Of a stretch of 24,542 nucleotides of DNA, positions 10,450 through 19,541 are shown one piece after another. This stretch comes from Saccoglossus kowalevskii. Its lineage: Eukaryota; Hemichordata; Enteropneusta; Harrimaniidae. Made by a program: the position numbers and the translations under genes. Below the pieces are notes generated by a model. That model saw only the letters and a list, made by a program, of their open reading frames with translations. It was not told the origin of the DNA and made no database searches. Numbering within the stretch: position 1 is the stretch's first letter; each line of letters begins with the position of its first letter. The stretch spans positions 1 through 24,542 of the forward strand of contig NW_003150772.1 in NCBI RefSeq assembly GCF_000003605.2. The letters run 5' to 3'.

Positions 10450-10758
10450 CTCTTTCACAGGAGAAACGAACTTCGTAATCAGCACAACGTCTTGATGCTT
10501 GGTCCTTATTGAAACACATCAAACCTAGCTGTGGTGAACATATTACATTTCGCTGCCCTGGGACTTCGTTGTAAACAATATGTGTCCCAACTTCTCTACA
10601 CTGGACAGCTGTGGTAGGCTCACATATGTCATACGATCGCAACAATTCTGCTACTATTTCATAATCTCCTCCGGATATAGTTGTTCCTGGATCATCGTAA
10701 TCTATCCACGCGGACCACGTGTTCTTTGCCACCTGCTCAGTTGCCATAAATTTAGAAA
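10450..10758 (-). CDS. WxxW domain 3 exon, 6-cysteine variant
   Basis: The exon is 309 nt, 103 codons, phase 1 to phase 1. The acceptor CTCTCTTGTTACCAG/TT has a good pyrimidine tract and the donor is AGAG/GTATGT. Landmarks: TWSAWIDYDDP, GGDYEIVAEL, DIC, AVQCREVG, NVIC, GLMCFNKDQ, CADYEVRFSCER. The first cysteine (before WxxW) and the terminal cysteine of CPC are both missing, as in domain 4. It is paired with domain 4 and lies after the long linker block. Confidence 0.92.
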
Positions 10759-10818
10759 CTGGTAACAAGAGAGTGGAATTCTGTGTTAATTTACCATATC
10801 TATATATGTGTATTAACG

Positions 10819-11283
10819 TATTGGCAAATACAGTGTCCTTGCCCTGTGACTACTGCAGTGATTCATGTATTGACAAATACAGTGTCCTTGCCCTGTGACT
10901 ACAGCAGTGATTCATGTATTGGTAAATACAGTGTCCTTGTCCTGTGACTACTGCAGTGATTCATGTATTGGCGAATACCGTGTCCTTGTACTGTGACTAC
11001 AGCAGTGATTCATGTATTGTCATATACAGTGTCCTTGCCCAGTGACTACTGCAGTGATTCCTGTATTGGCAAATACAGTGTCCTTGTTCTGCGACTACAG
11101 CAGTGATTCATGTATTGGCAAATACAGTGTCCTTGTCCTGTGACTACAGCAGTTATTCGTGTATTGGCAAATACAGTGTCCTTGTCCTGTGACTACAGCA
11201 GTGATTCATGTATTGGCAAATACAGTGTCCTTGTCCTGTGACTACAGCAGTGATTCATGTATTGTCATATACAGTGTCCTTGT
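10819..11283. repeat. 49-bp minisatellite, nine copies plus a partial one
   Basis: The unit begins TATTGGCAAATACAGTGTCC and continues through TTGTCCTGTGACTACAGCAG to TGATTCATG, 49 bp. Nine complete copies all have exactly this length. Because 49 is not a multiple of 3, the array cannot encode a periodic peptide. Each typical unit holds the inverted repeat GTATT-GGCA-AATAC. Copies 1, 3 and 5 read CTACTGCAG while 2, 4 and 6-9 read CTACAGCAG. Copy 5 and the terminal partial copy share the variant GTCATATAC. The array lies in the intron just upstream of WxxW domain 3. Confidence 0.95.
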
Positions 11284-11637
11284 ATTGTATTTTTCATTTG
11301 AAGTAAAATCACAGGAATAATACTATCATATTACGAATAGTTGCACTACGATTTTCAGATTTTAAGGCCGTCTTTAATTTCATGCTAGTTTTGTGATATG
11401 TCAAACCCATGTTACGTATGCCTCCTTGTGTGAGTTAGTTATTGTTTGCTAAGGATTGTACCATGACATAATAGGATTATTCTACTAGAAATGTATTTAC
11501 ATCATATCAAGTACCTAAAATAACACATGTACATATGTGGCAGAGGGGTTTACCCCCGGTATATTAAACAGCAAAACAAGAAGAGTATGGTATTATAATC
11601 TAAAGAGTTTAAATATAAAAAAAATACATTCACTAAC
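11284..11637. other. Remainder of the intron before WxxW domain 3
   Basis: AT-rich intronic sequence between the 49-bp array and the linker exon. No exon or repeat can be supported. Confidence 0.55.
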
Positions 11638-11718
11638 CAGTAGTTGATGTTACTGCTGAAGATGTTGAAATCTTTTTTTCGAAATCTGAGGTAAGATCTG
11701 TTGTCGATGGCGTCTTTT
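11638..11718 (-). CDS. Ser/Thr-rich linker exon just before domain 3
   Basis: The exon is 81 nt, 27 codons, phase 1 to phase 1. The acceptor is GAAATAG/AA and the donor ACTG/GTTAGT. The peptide includes KTPSTTDLTSDFEKK and ISTSSAVTSTTG, nearly half Ser/Thr and without cysteine, as in a mucin stalk. It is paralogous to the next exon upstream (12224-12298). Both have a TSD(F/L) core, a TTG or STG end and a CTG/GTTAGT donor, pointing to an exon duplication. Confidence 0.75.
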
Positions 11719-12223
11719 CTATTTCATAAGAAAAGCAAAAATATTGTATTTTAACTTCTAAACACGCCAATCGTCCAATGATTCAGATAAATTATGTACA
11801 TTAAGTAGAAAGAAATAATATTATAAAATGTTTTACAAGTAGGTAACGCTTTTATGTTTAAAATTGTATCTCAGGAGCAATCGAACGTTTGACATTTTAG
11901 TCATATCGTGTTCATATTCACTTTGAATGCGTACATTTTCTATTATACGGTAACTTTCTTTTTACATGTATTGGTAAAAGAAAGAATATTAATTTAACTA
12001 ATTTATTCTCTGCAGTATACTATCATAGAATAGAACTATTGTTTCTCTTGGTTAACTGTGTTTACTTCTGTCTGTTCTATTTTAGTAAAATATATCGCTA
12101 GTATGTGCAAGATAGGCAAGGGAGTATGCGGTTTTTAAACAGAAGAAGCAAAATAACATAGTAATATGCTAAACTAACTAAAATCCCATAACATGTATGA
12201 ACGAATTAAATGCTTTTACTAAC
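11719..12223. other. Intron between the two paralogous linker exons
   Basis: AT-rich intron of 505 bp with no further exon visible. Sequence around the two flanking exons is similar, consistent with a duplication that included intron edges. Confidence 0.5.
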
Positions 12224-12298
12224 CAGTACTTGATGGTGTGGAACTATCTATCTTCAAATCCGAGGTAACATCTGCAATGACACTTGTAGCCGATTGTT
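12224..12298 (-). CDS. Ser/Thr-rich linker exon
   Basis: The exon is 75 nt, 25 codons, phase 1 to phase 1. The acceptor is CTGATATAG/AA and the donor ACTG/GTTAGT. The peptide includes QSATSVIADVTSDL and KIDSSTPSSTG. It is paralogous to 11638-11718. There is no cysteine. Confidence 0.75.
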
Positions 12299-13129
12299 CT
12301 ATATCAGAAGCAAAATAGCATGCGATATTGAGGTCTATATGCAGATTTGTCGACCCGAAGAGAACACTGTCATGCTCACTGACGACCGTCAAATCTATAT
12401 ATCGACCGAAGCTTTGGTTAATATTTATATTATTATACCGATTAAAACAAACATTTTGTGAAAGGCTGCATCGATCTCTCCTCTCCTTTTTAATGACAAC
12501 ATCCGAAATGATCTCCATTCACAAGTATCTGTTTCACCATACTTCCAATAGTTCTTATGTACTTATATTCAATAATACCTTCCGAAATTACTCTTACATT
12601 TATGATTTTTTACGGACAATTGTCCGATATTTAAAAAGCCGCGATGATTGTACATGACGAGCGAGCAGACTGAACTGGGCCACTCGAACATAAATAAAAC
12701 GAAACAAACAACACATTTCCGGTTAAATGAACAATTTAATGAAACCAAGATGTATGTACGACACACAACGAGTAATCAAATTGCCTTGATAAAATAACAA
12801 CAGATCCAGGAATACCGTGCGAAATTTAAGTTACAAGCGCTAGCTACGTACAGTAAATTATAATAATGATAATGAAAAACTAATTATTAATAATAACTAA
12901 TAATAATATCAACCAGGGTTGAGACGATTAAAAAAAACAACAGGAATACAAACGATGTGCACATATCAGTACTAGTAGATATATAGCGACACATCCGGGA
13001 TTCTATAATATAATAAATTTATAATAAGTATTTTATTTGATTTAAAGGTATACACGTCAACGTGTGAATTATAGTTGCACTCTACTGGTGAGACATATTA
13101 AAATCTACCAGAAAAAAAACATTACTTAC
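12299..13129. other. Intron, AT-rich
   Basis: About 830 bp. It contains an A/T-rich low-complexity patch near 12860-12910 (TAATAATAAC-type). No exon could be supported. The open frames over 12328-12657 are plus-strand and lack any motif. Confidence 0.5.
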
Positions 13130-13207
13130 CTGTTGTGACCAATTTATAAATAGGTGATAGTGTGCTTGTACCCACGTTTCCAGTTGAAACACTCGGCGTA
13201 TGATGGT
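13130..13207 (-). CDS. Ser/Thr-rich linker exon, diverged B type
   Basis: The exon is 78 nt, 26 codons, phase 1 to phase 1. The acceptor is CTTTATAG/AC and the donor ACAG/GTAAGT. The peptide begins HHTPSVSTGNVGTSTLS and ends KLVTTG. The HH(T/N)P start and S/T-T-G end match the B exons of the cassette upstream, so it looks like an older, diverged member of that exon family. It is open and has good splice sites. Confidence 0.75.
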
Positions 13208-13633
13208 CTATAAAGTTACATACATTATATAACAATTATAATTGAGATTAAACAAGCAGTGACAACAAATATTTACAAATGTAGCGGTTCAAAATATGTT
13301 CAATCAATGCCAGTAAAGTTACAAAATTTCTAACTATAGCGTTTTGCTATTTTGTTTGTGAGAAATAATCTATTATTTTTAATATTTGACCAAGATAGAA
13401 AATTTAAAGTGGCCTTGTGCCTCATTGTACCATTAGTTATCGAACGATATCAAAATATTAAAGCTTAATCTAATATTGTTTGATTAAGAAAACAACTTAG
13501 GTAATCCTAAAAAGATGAATAATATATGAATAATATATAATATAATACATTCGACTTGGTTCTATACACTCAATCATTTTATTGACAACTCATGTTTTAT
13601 CAAATATAGTACATAGTACAATGATCTACTGAC

Positions 13634-13723
13634 CGGTGATGACTAATTTGTCTGTTTAATAGTAAGTAAGTCTTGTCGTACTGGCTCGTACATCTTCAGT
13701 TGAACTACTCAGATTATGGTGAT
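13634..13723 (-). pseudogene. Linker exon B, copy 3, with an in-frame stop
   Basis: The exon is 90 nt, with the same acceptor (CTAATAG/AT) and donor (ACCG/GTCAGT) as its two paralogues. Read in phase 1 it starts DHHNLSSSTEDVRASTTRL and then meets TAA at 13658-13656, codon 23 of 30, where the others have GAA (Glu). If included, it would truncate the protein before domains 3-6 and the membrane anchor. Because the exon is symmetric, skipping it keeps the frame. It is therefore either a dead exon left out of the mRNA, an allele-specific null, or a source of a secreted short form. Confidence 0.8.
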
Positions 13724-13825
13724 CTATTAGAACACATTGTTCGTTTCAGGTAATATTTGAAATACGCAAAAAATGAATGCATGTGTAACATTATCATATC
13801 TGGTTGATTCATGTTAATCACTTAC

Positions 13826-13927
13826 CTGTTGTAGTCATATCTCTAATTACAACAAAGTCGTCTTTTATTAAACCCTGGGTCTGACTTTCAGTAGAGGAAC
13901 TCGCTGAAGTTATTGTTATCGGGGATG
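13826..13927 (-). CDS. Linker exon A, copy 3
   Basis: The exon is 102 nt, 34 codons, phase 1 to phase 1. The acceptor is TCACTTACAG/CA and the donor ACAG/GTAAGT. The peptide includes SPITITSASSSTESQ and ends RDMTTTG. It is Ser/Thr-rich with no cysteine and paralogous to 14799-14900 and 16230-16334. Its frame and splice sites are intact although its partner B exon has a stop. Confidence 0.8.
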
Positions 13928-14604
13928 CTGTAAGTGATACAAATCTTGTATAAATTTCAGTGAATTAACTTTTTAAAATTCCACAAAAATGTGTTTCAAT
14001 TTTTTTCTGTTTGCATCATCATTGTTATTTCTAGTAAACCGAATGTCGTTAATAAAGTTCTTGCAATTACGTGTATCTGTGGATGCAACAAACTACTCAA
14101 ATCTGTATTGCCTTCCCCACCTTGGCTAATTGTCAAAATCTATAATCCATAATGCTGACTCAAGTTGATACATTGGGGCTTTCTGAAATTATCTTATGGA
14201 TTTACGCTCTAATTACTTGCAATGTAAAACCATGATTAGTAGTTACTAAGCATCCTTGAACTCAGAAGCAGAGTAGTCACAAGTTGTTGGCATATAAAGA
14301 TAATTGCCAACATTAAAGTGAATGTCATTACAAATACATGTACATACATTCTATCTATAGCGTTTGGCTATTTCGTTTGTGAGAAAATTTAAAGTGCTAC
14401 TGTGTCTCATTGTACCATTAGTCATCAAGCGATTTCAAAATACTAAAGTTTAATCTAACATTGTTTGATTAAAAAAAAAACTTAGGTAATCCTACAAACA
14501 TGAATAATAGGTATACTATATTTAACTTGGTTCTGTTCACTTCATCATTTTATTGACAACTAATGTGTTATTAAACGTATGAGATAGTAGAATGATCTAC
14601 TGAC
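13928..14604. other. Intron between cassette copies 2 and 3
   Basis: AT-rich sequence that is itself part of the triplication. No extra exon is visible. Confidence 0.6.
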
Positions 14605-14694
14605 AAGTGATGACTAATTTGTTCGTTTCATGGCAAGTAAGTCTTGTCGTGCTGGCTCGTACATCTTCAGTTGAACTATTCGGATTATGGTGAT
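14605..14694 (-). CDS. Linker exon B, copy 2, with a weakened donor
   Basis: The exon is 90 nt, 30 codons, phase 1 to phase 1. The acceptor is CTAATAG/AT. The peptide begins HHNPNSSTEDVRAS and ends NKLVIT; an NSS sequon is present. The frame is open. At the 3' edge the base before GT is T (ACTT/GTCAGT), while both paralogues have G (G/GTCAGT). This changes the junction codon and weakens the donor. The exon may be used inefficiently or skipped, which would not shift the frame. Confidence 0.65.
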
Positions 14695-14798
14695 CTATTA
14701 GAGTACATTGATCGTATCAAGTAATAGTTGAAATACGCCCAGAAAATGAATACATGTGTAACATTATCATATCTGTTTGTTCGAAGTTAATAACTTAC

Positions 14799-14900
14799 CG
14801 GTACTAGTCAGATTTCTACTTACACCAAAGTCACCTTTCATCAAACTTTGGGTCTGACTTTCAGTAGAGAAACCCGTCGAAGTTATTGAGATCGGGGTTG
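14799..14900 (-). CDS. Linker exon A, copy 2
   Basis: The exon is 102 nt, 34 codons, phase 1 to phase 1. The acceptor is TCACTTACAG/CA and the donor ACCG/GTAAGT. The peptide includes TPISITSTGFSTESQTQ and ends RNLTSTG, which includes a possible NLT glycosylation sequon. The frame is intact. It is separated from B copy 2 by a 104-bp intron. Confidence 0.8.
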
Positions 14901-16040
14901 CTGTAAGTGATACAAAACATGTCCATATTTCAGTAAATTAACTTTTTAAAATGCAACAAATGTATGCTTCCTATTTTTCTCTGTTTGCATCATTATTGTT
15001 ATTTCTAGTAAACAGAATTAATATGGCTCCTACAATATAGTGTATCTGTTAATGCGACAAATCACGCACATCTATATTGCCTTCCCCCACCCAGGCTAAG
15101 TGTCCAAATCTATCTCTCCTCATTTAGTCATTTGAGTAGCATATTCTACAACTGAGTCCATAATGCTGACCCAAGTTGATACATAGAGACATTCTGAAAT
15201 CATCATCCAATTACTTGCAATGTAAAAACAAATTAGTAGTTACTATGCATACATGAACACATAAGCATAAAGATTAAAGTACCGCCGAGTTATAGCTGGA
15301 AGCTTTAAAAGTACATTTTCATGTATATTTGAAAAACTTAAAGAAGACTGACTTTATTAAAAACAGGAGTACATTCTTGAACTCGACTTTCTAATATTAA
15401 GTGTATTTCTAACGTTGGTAGTTTTTAATTCTTATATTCTTAAGGCAAGTTGCACCAAAGTGACGCTGGTCATCAGCCAAAGGCTCCGATCAATTGTGTT
15501 GCAAGGTATATATGTTAAAATGTCAAAAATACTATTACTCAGTATATATTTAAAGGTTTCAGAGTCATTTTCTGACAATCCCAATACATATATATATATA
15601 ATTCTTCACGTGTTTTAAGAATTGTTGAATGATCACGTTTGTTCTCCTAAACGTTGATTTGCTTCAAGGAAAATCACATGTTTAATTCATTTTATTGAGA
15701 TTCGCAAATTAACCCAATTTCTCACATAACAATCATTCACGATGTTGTTAGCTAAAACATGATATAATTATTCGCGTCCGACAAATTCAATGTCAAATTA
15801 AACTAAAGCATTGTGATTGCATGAGTAATGTGTTTCGTTGTACTTGTGGTTATGTTACATAGCAATCGAGAAAATATACTAATCATTTCATGACACTGTA
15901 AGTTCAAACATACAAACCAGGCAATCCTCGATCAGATTAATATTAACATATTACATTCGAATTGGTTCTATAAACGTCCCCAATTTATTGACAACACTTA
16001 GGTTGTTAAACCTATATACACAGTACAATGATCTACTGAC
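14901..16040. other. Intron between cassette copies 1 and 2
   Basis: About 1.1 kb. The parts next to the exons align with the other cassette copies. The middle (about 15260-15900) is unique in this window and may be an insertion. A short (AT)n tract occurs near 15587-15602. The plus-strand open frame at 15415-15618 has no motif. Confidence 0.5.
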
Positions 16041-16130
16041 CAGTGGTGATTGATTTGTCTGTTTCATAGTAAGTAGGTCTTGTCGTGCTGGCTCGTACAT
16101 CTTCAGTTGAACTATTCGGATTATGGTGAT
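16041..16130 (-). CDS. Linker exon B, copy 1 (intact)
   Basis: The exon is 90 nt, 30 codons, phase 1 to phase 1. The acceptor is CTAATAG/AT and the donor ACTG/GTCAGT. The peptide begins HHNPNSSTEDVRASTTRP and ends KSITTG. It is the only B copy with both an open frame and a normal donor, so it is probably the ancestral functional form. It is Ser/Thr-rich with an NSS sequon and no cysteine. Confidence 0.8.
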
Positions 16131-16229
16131 CTATTAGAGTATATTGATCGTATCAAGTAATAGTTGAAATACGCAATAAAATGAATGCATGTGTAAAATT
16201 ATCATATGTTTTCGGATTAAATCACTTAC

Positions 16230-16334
16230 CTGTTGTAGTCAGATCTCTACTTACACCAAAGTCGTCTTCTTTTACCATTCTCGGAGACTGACTTGCAGTA
16301 GAGGAACCCGTTAGAGTCGGTGTACTCGGAGTTG
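16230..16334 (-). CDS. Linker exon A, copy 1
   Basis: The exon is 105 nt, 35 codons, phase 1 to phase 1. The acceptor is TCACTTACAG/CA and the donor ACAG/GTAAGT. The peptide includes TPSTPTLTGSSTASQSP and ends RDLTTTG. It is one codon longer than the two other A copies. It is the first linker after WxxW domain 2 and is separated from its B partner by a 99-bp intron. Confidence 0.8.
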
Positions 16335-18400
16335 CTGTAAGTGATAAAAACAATGTCTAGATTTCCAATAATGAAAACTGGACAGAATTCTTGCTAAATG
16401 TTCTTAGTTTGTGACATTATTAAATAGCAGCGGCCATGGAATAGCTGAATGCAGATGTAGTGCAGTCGCAAATAGTTGGTGTTTAAAAATAATTGCCAAA
16501 ATTAAATTACTGTAATGATTTCCAAAATTAAATTACTGCAAACTTCAGACAAGATTGTTTTTATATATTCGTAACGGAATGTAGTGACTGGTTATGTAAC
16601 AATAGGGCATCCAATATAAACTATATTTATGATTCTGATAGTATCTTGTCACTGAGGGTAATATTCAAACGGCAATAAGTGCTTCCGTAATTCTTTGGTA
16701 GTTACTTATTTATTTAAATCCCTTCATTCAGTTCGGCACAGAAACTAGAATGTTTATGTGACAATTATATACAAACATGCCCAAGTAGAATTAGTTGCAT
16801 CAGTTCATACCATTGTTCGGGCATGTTGCTTTAGTCATGCCCCATTATAGAAATGAATGTAACAGATTGATATACTATGAATTTTATTTTGTATTGTTGA
16901 AATTCATATTTGCATTATATAAATTGCTTATAAATTATCAATATATATTTGAATGTATTTCTCCAGTATGACAATTCCTCGAGTACTTTAATGTGAATTC
17001 ATCTCGAAATATAATGCATATATAATCATGACATGGCAGACAACGTGGAGTCTTCACGTTAAACGTAATTGCGTGAAGTGCTTGTACTTTACAATTACAA
17101 TTGTTCTTTGATGACTTTATTCGATATTTGTTAGTTTACGTTTCACAAAATTGTCGATGATATGGTAGACAACTGTTATGATTTTGTAAGCTGATAACTG
17201 ATACAAAAAATATAATTTTTGTTTTTTTTAATTAAATGCTGCCATGTAGAGACATATTAAATCGTCCAATAAATTTTCCAAGCGAGAGTTTCAGATTGTT
17301 TCCAGTTTATATTCCCGACTGCATTGTCACTTTTTCTAATGTTCCCTAAACAAACTGCTTTTTTGTTTTTGTTAATTACAAACTACTATAATCATAGTAA
17401 TCTTGTACTCTGACAAATGCTAACAAATGCTCGTTCACAATAGCCAATATTATGTTTTTTGAAATATTTAAAATGAAAGACTGATATAACCTAGCACTAG
17501 ATCACGAATATCATACTGAAAGAAACGGTTCCACCATTAACCTGGAGATTTATGCGGGGTCATTCTCCCTGAACGATAACACATTTCTTCTTACATAATG
17601 CCTTCTCCACTTGTATGCGGGCGTTGGAGCATTTCTTGGCCATTATCTATTTTTTATTGTAGAATTTCAAATGAAGACATTTTTGTTCGCCGAGAATTCC
17701 CTTTGAATTATCCATTACCTTTTTTTTTCAACATTCATTTTTTTCCTATATAAAACTGTACAAGTTTTTTAAGATTTTGCTTGATTTTCGCATATAAATA
17801 TATAGTATTTAATGACAGGTCACTTATTTTCATTGCTTTGCGCTTTGTTGCTGTTTACGATCATCGTAATCACAGCAAGTGTAATCAACGGTATTTTGTT
17901 TTTCTTTATTTTTTCATGAACTATTAATCTTGAGCATTTTATTTGCATAGTCGAATTTATTCAATAAACTGGGGTATATGTCACAAATGCCAAATGTTTT
18001 TTTTCTACAAAACAATATTTAAATAAACAACCATATGTTCAGTTTTAACACTGGTCACATATATGCTTCATTAGCAAACTTAAATATGCTACCAACAATA
18101 ATAGTCCAAAGGACTATTTGTTGGACCCAGTTGAATGCAAGTCCATGTTTATTAATTTAGCGAGAGGTTTATTTTCTCAAAATATCAACCAAATTGAAAT
18201 AGTGTTGAAATTGATTTATTATTGATATATTTAGTTTTCGACTTACTGTCTAAATTCTTCATGTTTAAACTGCAGTTAAAATTTTTCATATAATCAAGTT
18301 TTCATAGAAGCATGTTTTTTCAATGATATTAATTATACTTAAAAATGTGACTGTGTTCGACGAATGGTTTTTGTAGCATATAATATGCATATCGACATAC
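16335..18400. other. Long intron after WxxW domain 2
   Basis: About 2.07 kb. The first 190 bp (to about 16520) belong to the cassette triplication. The remainder is AT-rich unique-looking sequence, in which I found no exon, RNA gene or transposon with recognisable ends. Confidence 0.5.
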
Positions 18401-18775
18401 CTAAGTCATCGTCATCTATGCCTGATTCAGTTGCTAGTACATCGTCTTCACATGGACAGAAAAAACGAACTTCATAGTCCGGACACTGTTTCGAGGCTTG
18501 ATCTTTGTTGTAGCACATTAATCCTATAGCAATGTCACAAATTATGTTCTCCTGATTGACTGTTGGGTCATAAAATGAAGCGGAGCCAACTATTCTGCAC
18601 TGTATCATTGTAGGATTCAGACACATATCATAGACTTCCATTATCATTCCTAGGATTTCATAGTCTCCACCTATATGACTGGAACCAGGATTATATGTAT
18701 CCACCCAATCAGTCCATTCACCATCAGGACAGTAACCTAACTTTGGCTGGACTGTAGTTGTTAATGATTGATCAG
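18401..18775 (-). CDS. WxxW domain 2 exon, 8 cysteines, with an acidic tail
   Basis: The exon is 375 nt, 125 codons, phase 1 to phase 1. The acceptor TTCTTCTCTGTAACAG/CT has a good pyrimidine tract and the donor is TTAG/GTATGT. A Thr-rich lead (DQSLTTTVQPKLGY) precedes the domain: CPDGEWTDWVD, GGDYEILG, DMC, MIQCR, NIIC, GLMCYNKDQ, CPDYEVRFFCPC. All eight cysteines are present. Unlike the other five WxxW exons it continues about 17 residues past CPC with an acidic stretch (EDDVLATESGIDDDDLG). This would form a charged spacer before the linker block. Confidence 0.92.
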
Positions 18776-19198
18776 CTGTTACAGAGAAGAATACAAACAT
18801 CTAATTACGTTATGTTTAAGTCGTTGGTACTATTCCCACCATGGACATGAATACGATACACGATTCCTCGTAGTTCAGATACATACACCAATAAAACTAT
18901 TGATACATAGAACGTTTGCATTCTATTCTGAGACACACTATGCTGATGTTATTTGGAACGAAACATCGCAAATTTAACAGTGTGTTACAACAACAATTAC
19001 AAAGTATACACATATATTCATAATTTATTGCATCAAACATAACATTAACATTAATTAAAAATAAACTAGTCTAAATGTTATAGTATGAAACATTATTATA
19101 ACTATTATTTAATATAAATGCATTTCTGTATTGTGAACGCAATCCACCTAAAACGAACATATCATAATATGACAATATTAGGAGCATGGAGTACATAC
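18776..19198. other. Intron between WxxW domains 1 and 2
   Basis: 423-bp AT-rich intron. No linker exon is visible, so domains 1 and 2 appear directly adjacent in the protein. Confidence 0.6.
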
Positions 19199-19513
19199 GA
19201 CATGGGCAGAAGTAACGAACTTCGTAGTCGGCACAGTAGTTTGGTTTTTGGTCTTTATTGAAGCACATTAAACCTAGGCCTGTGTCGCATGTTACTTTTC
19301 TTTGCCCTGGTATCTCATCATAGGCAATAGCTGAACCAACCTCTCTGCATTCAATATATACAGGGCTAAAACAAATACCACGATCCTGAACTACGGCTCC
19401 TAGTAGTTCAAAATCTCCACCCGAGCTCCTTGTACTCGGGTGCCACAAGTTAATCCAGTCGGTCCACCTCCCGTCTGGACAATACGATTGTTGCTGCTGA
19501 CCATCTGGTATTA
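19199..19513 (-). CDS. WxxW domain 1 exon, 8 cysteines
   Basis: The exon is 315 nt, 105 codons, phase 1 to phase 1. The acceptor is ACACGTTTCAG/TA and the donor TGTC/GTATGT. A short Gln-rich lead (IPDGQQQQSY) precedes the domain: CPDGRWTDWIN, GGDFELLG, GIC, YIECREVG, KVTC, GLMCFNKDQ, CADYEVRYFCPC. All eight cysteines are present. The open frame continues upstream of the acceptor with a hydrophobic stretch that resembles a signal peptide. However, its first ATG is too close to give a convincing one, and the acceptor is in phase with the rest of the gene, so I treat this as an internal exon. Confidence 0.92.
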
Positions 19514-19518
19514 CTGAA

Positions 19519-19541
19519 ACGTGTAATGAAACATTACACGT
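19519..19541. repeat. Perfect 10-bp inverted repeat at the WxxW domain 1 acceptor
   Basis: ACGTGTAATG and CATTACACGT are exact reverse complements separated by three bases. On the minus-strand transcript the hairpin ends two nucleotides before the CAG of the domain 1 acceptor and covers the usual pyrimidine-tract position. Confidence 0.85.

Larger units (their letters stand above)
13330..16520. repeat. Tandem triplication of a two-exon linker cassette
   Basis: Three diverged copies of about 1 kb follow each other: about 13330-14330, 14350-15260 and 15900-16520, the third shorter on its flank. Shared landmarks besides exons A and B are the B-side flank ATGATCTACTGAC, the ATTTTATTGACAAC stretch, the TGTATTGCCTTCCCC and TAATGCTGAC segments, and the A-B intron of about 100 bp. 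Copies 1 and 2 also share a GCGTTT(T/G)GCTATTT block. About 640 bp between copies 2 and 3 (15260-15900) has no clear counterpart. Confidence 0.85.
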
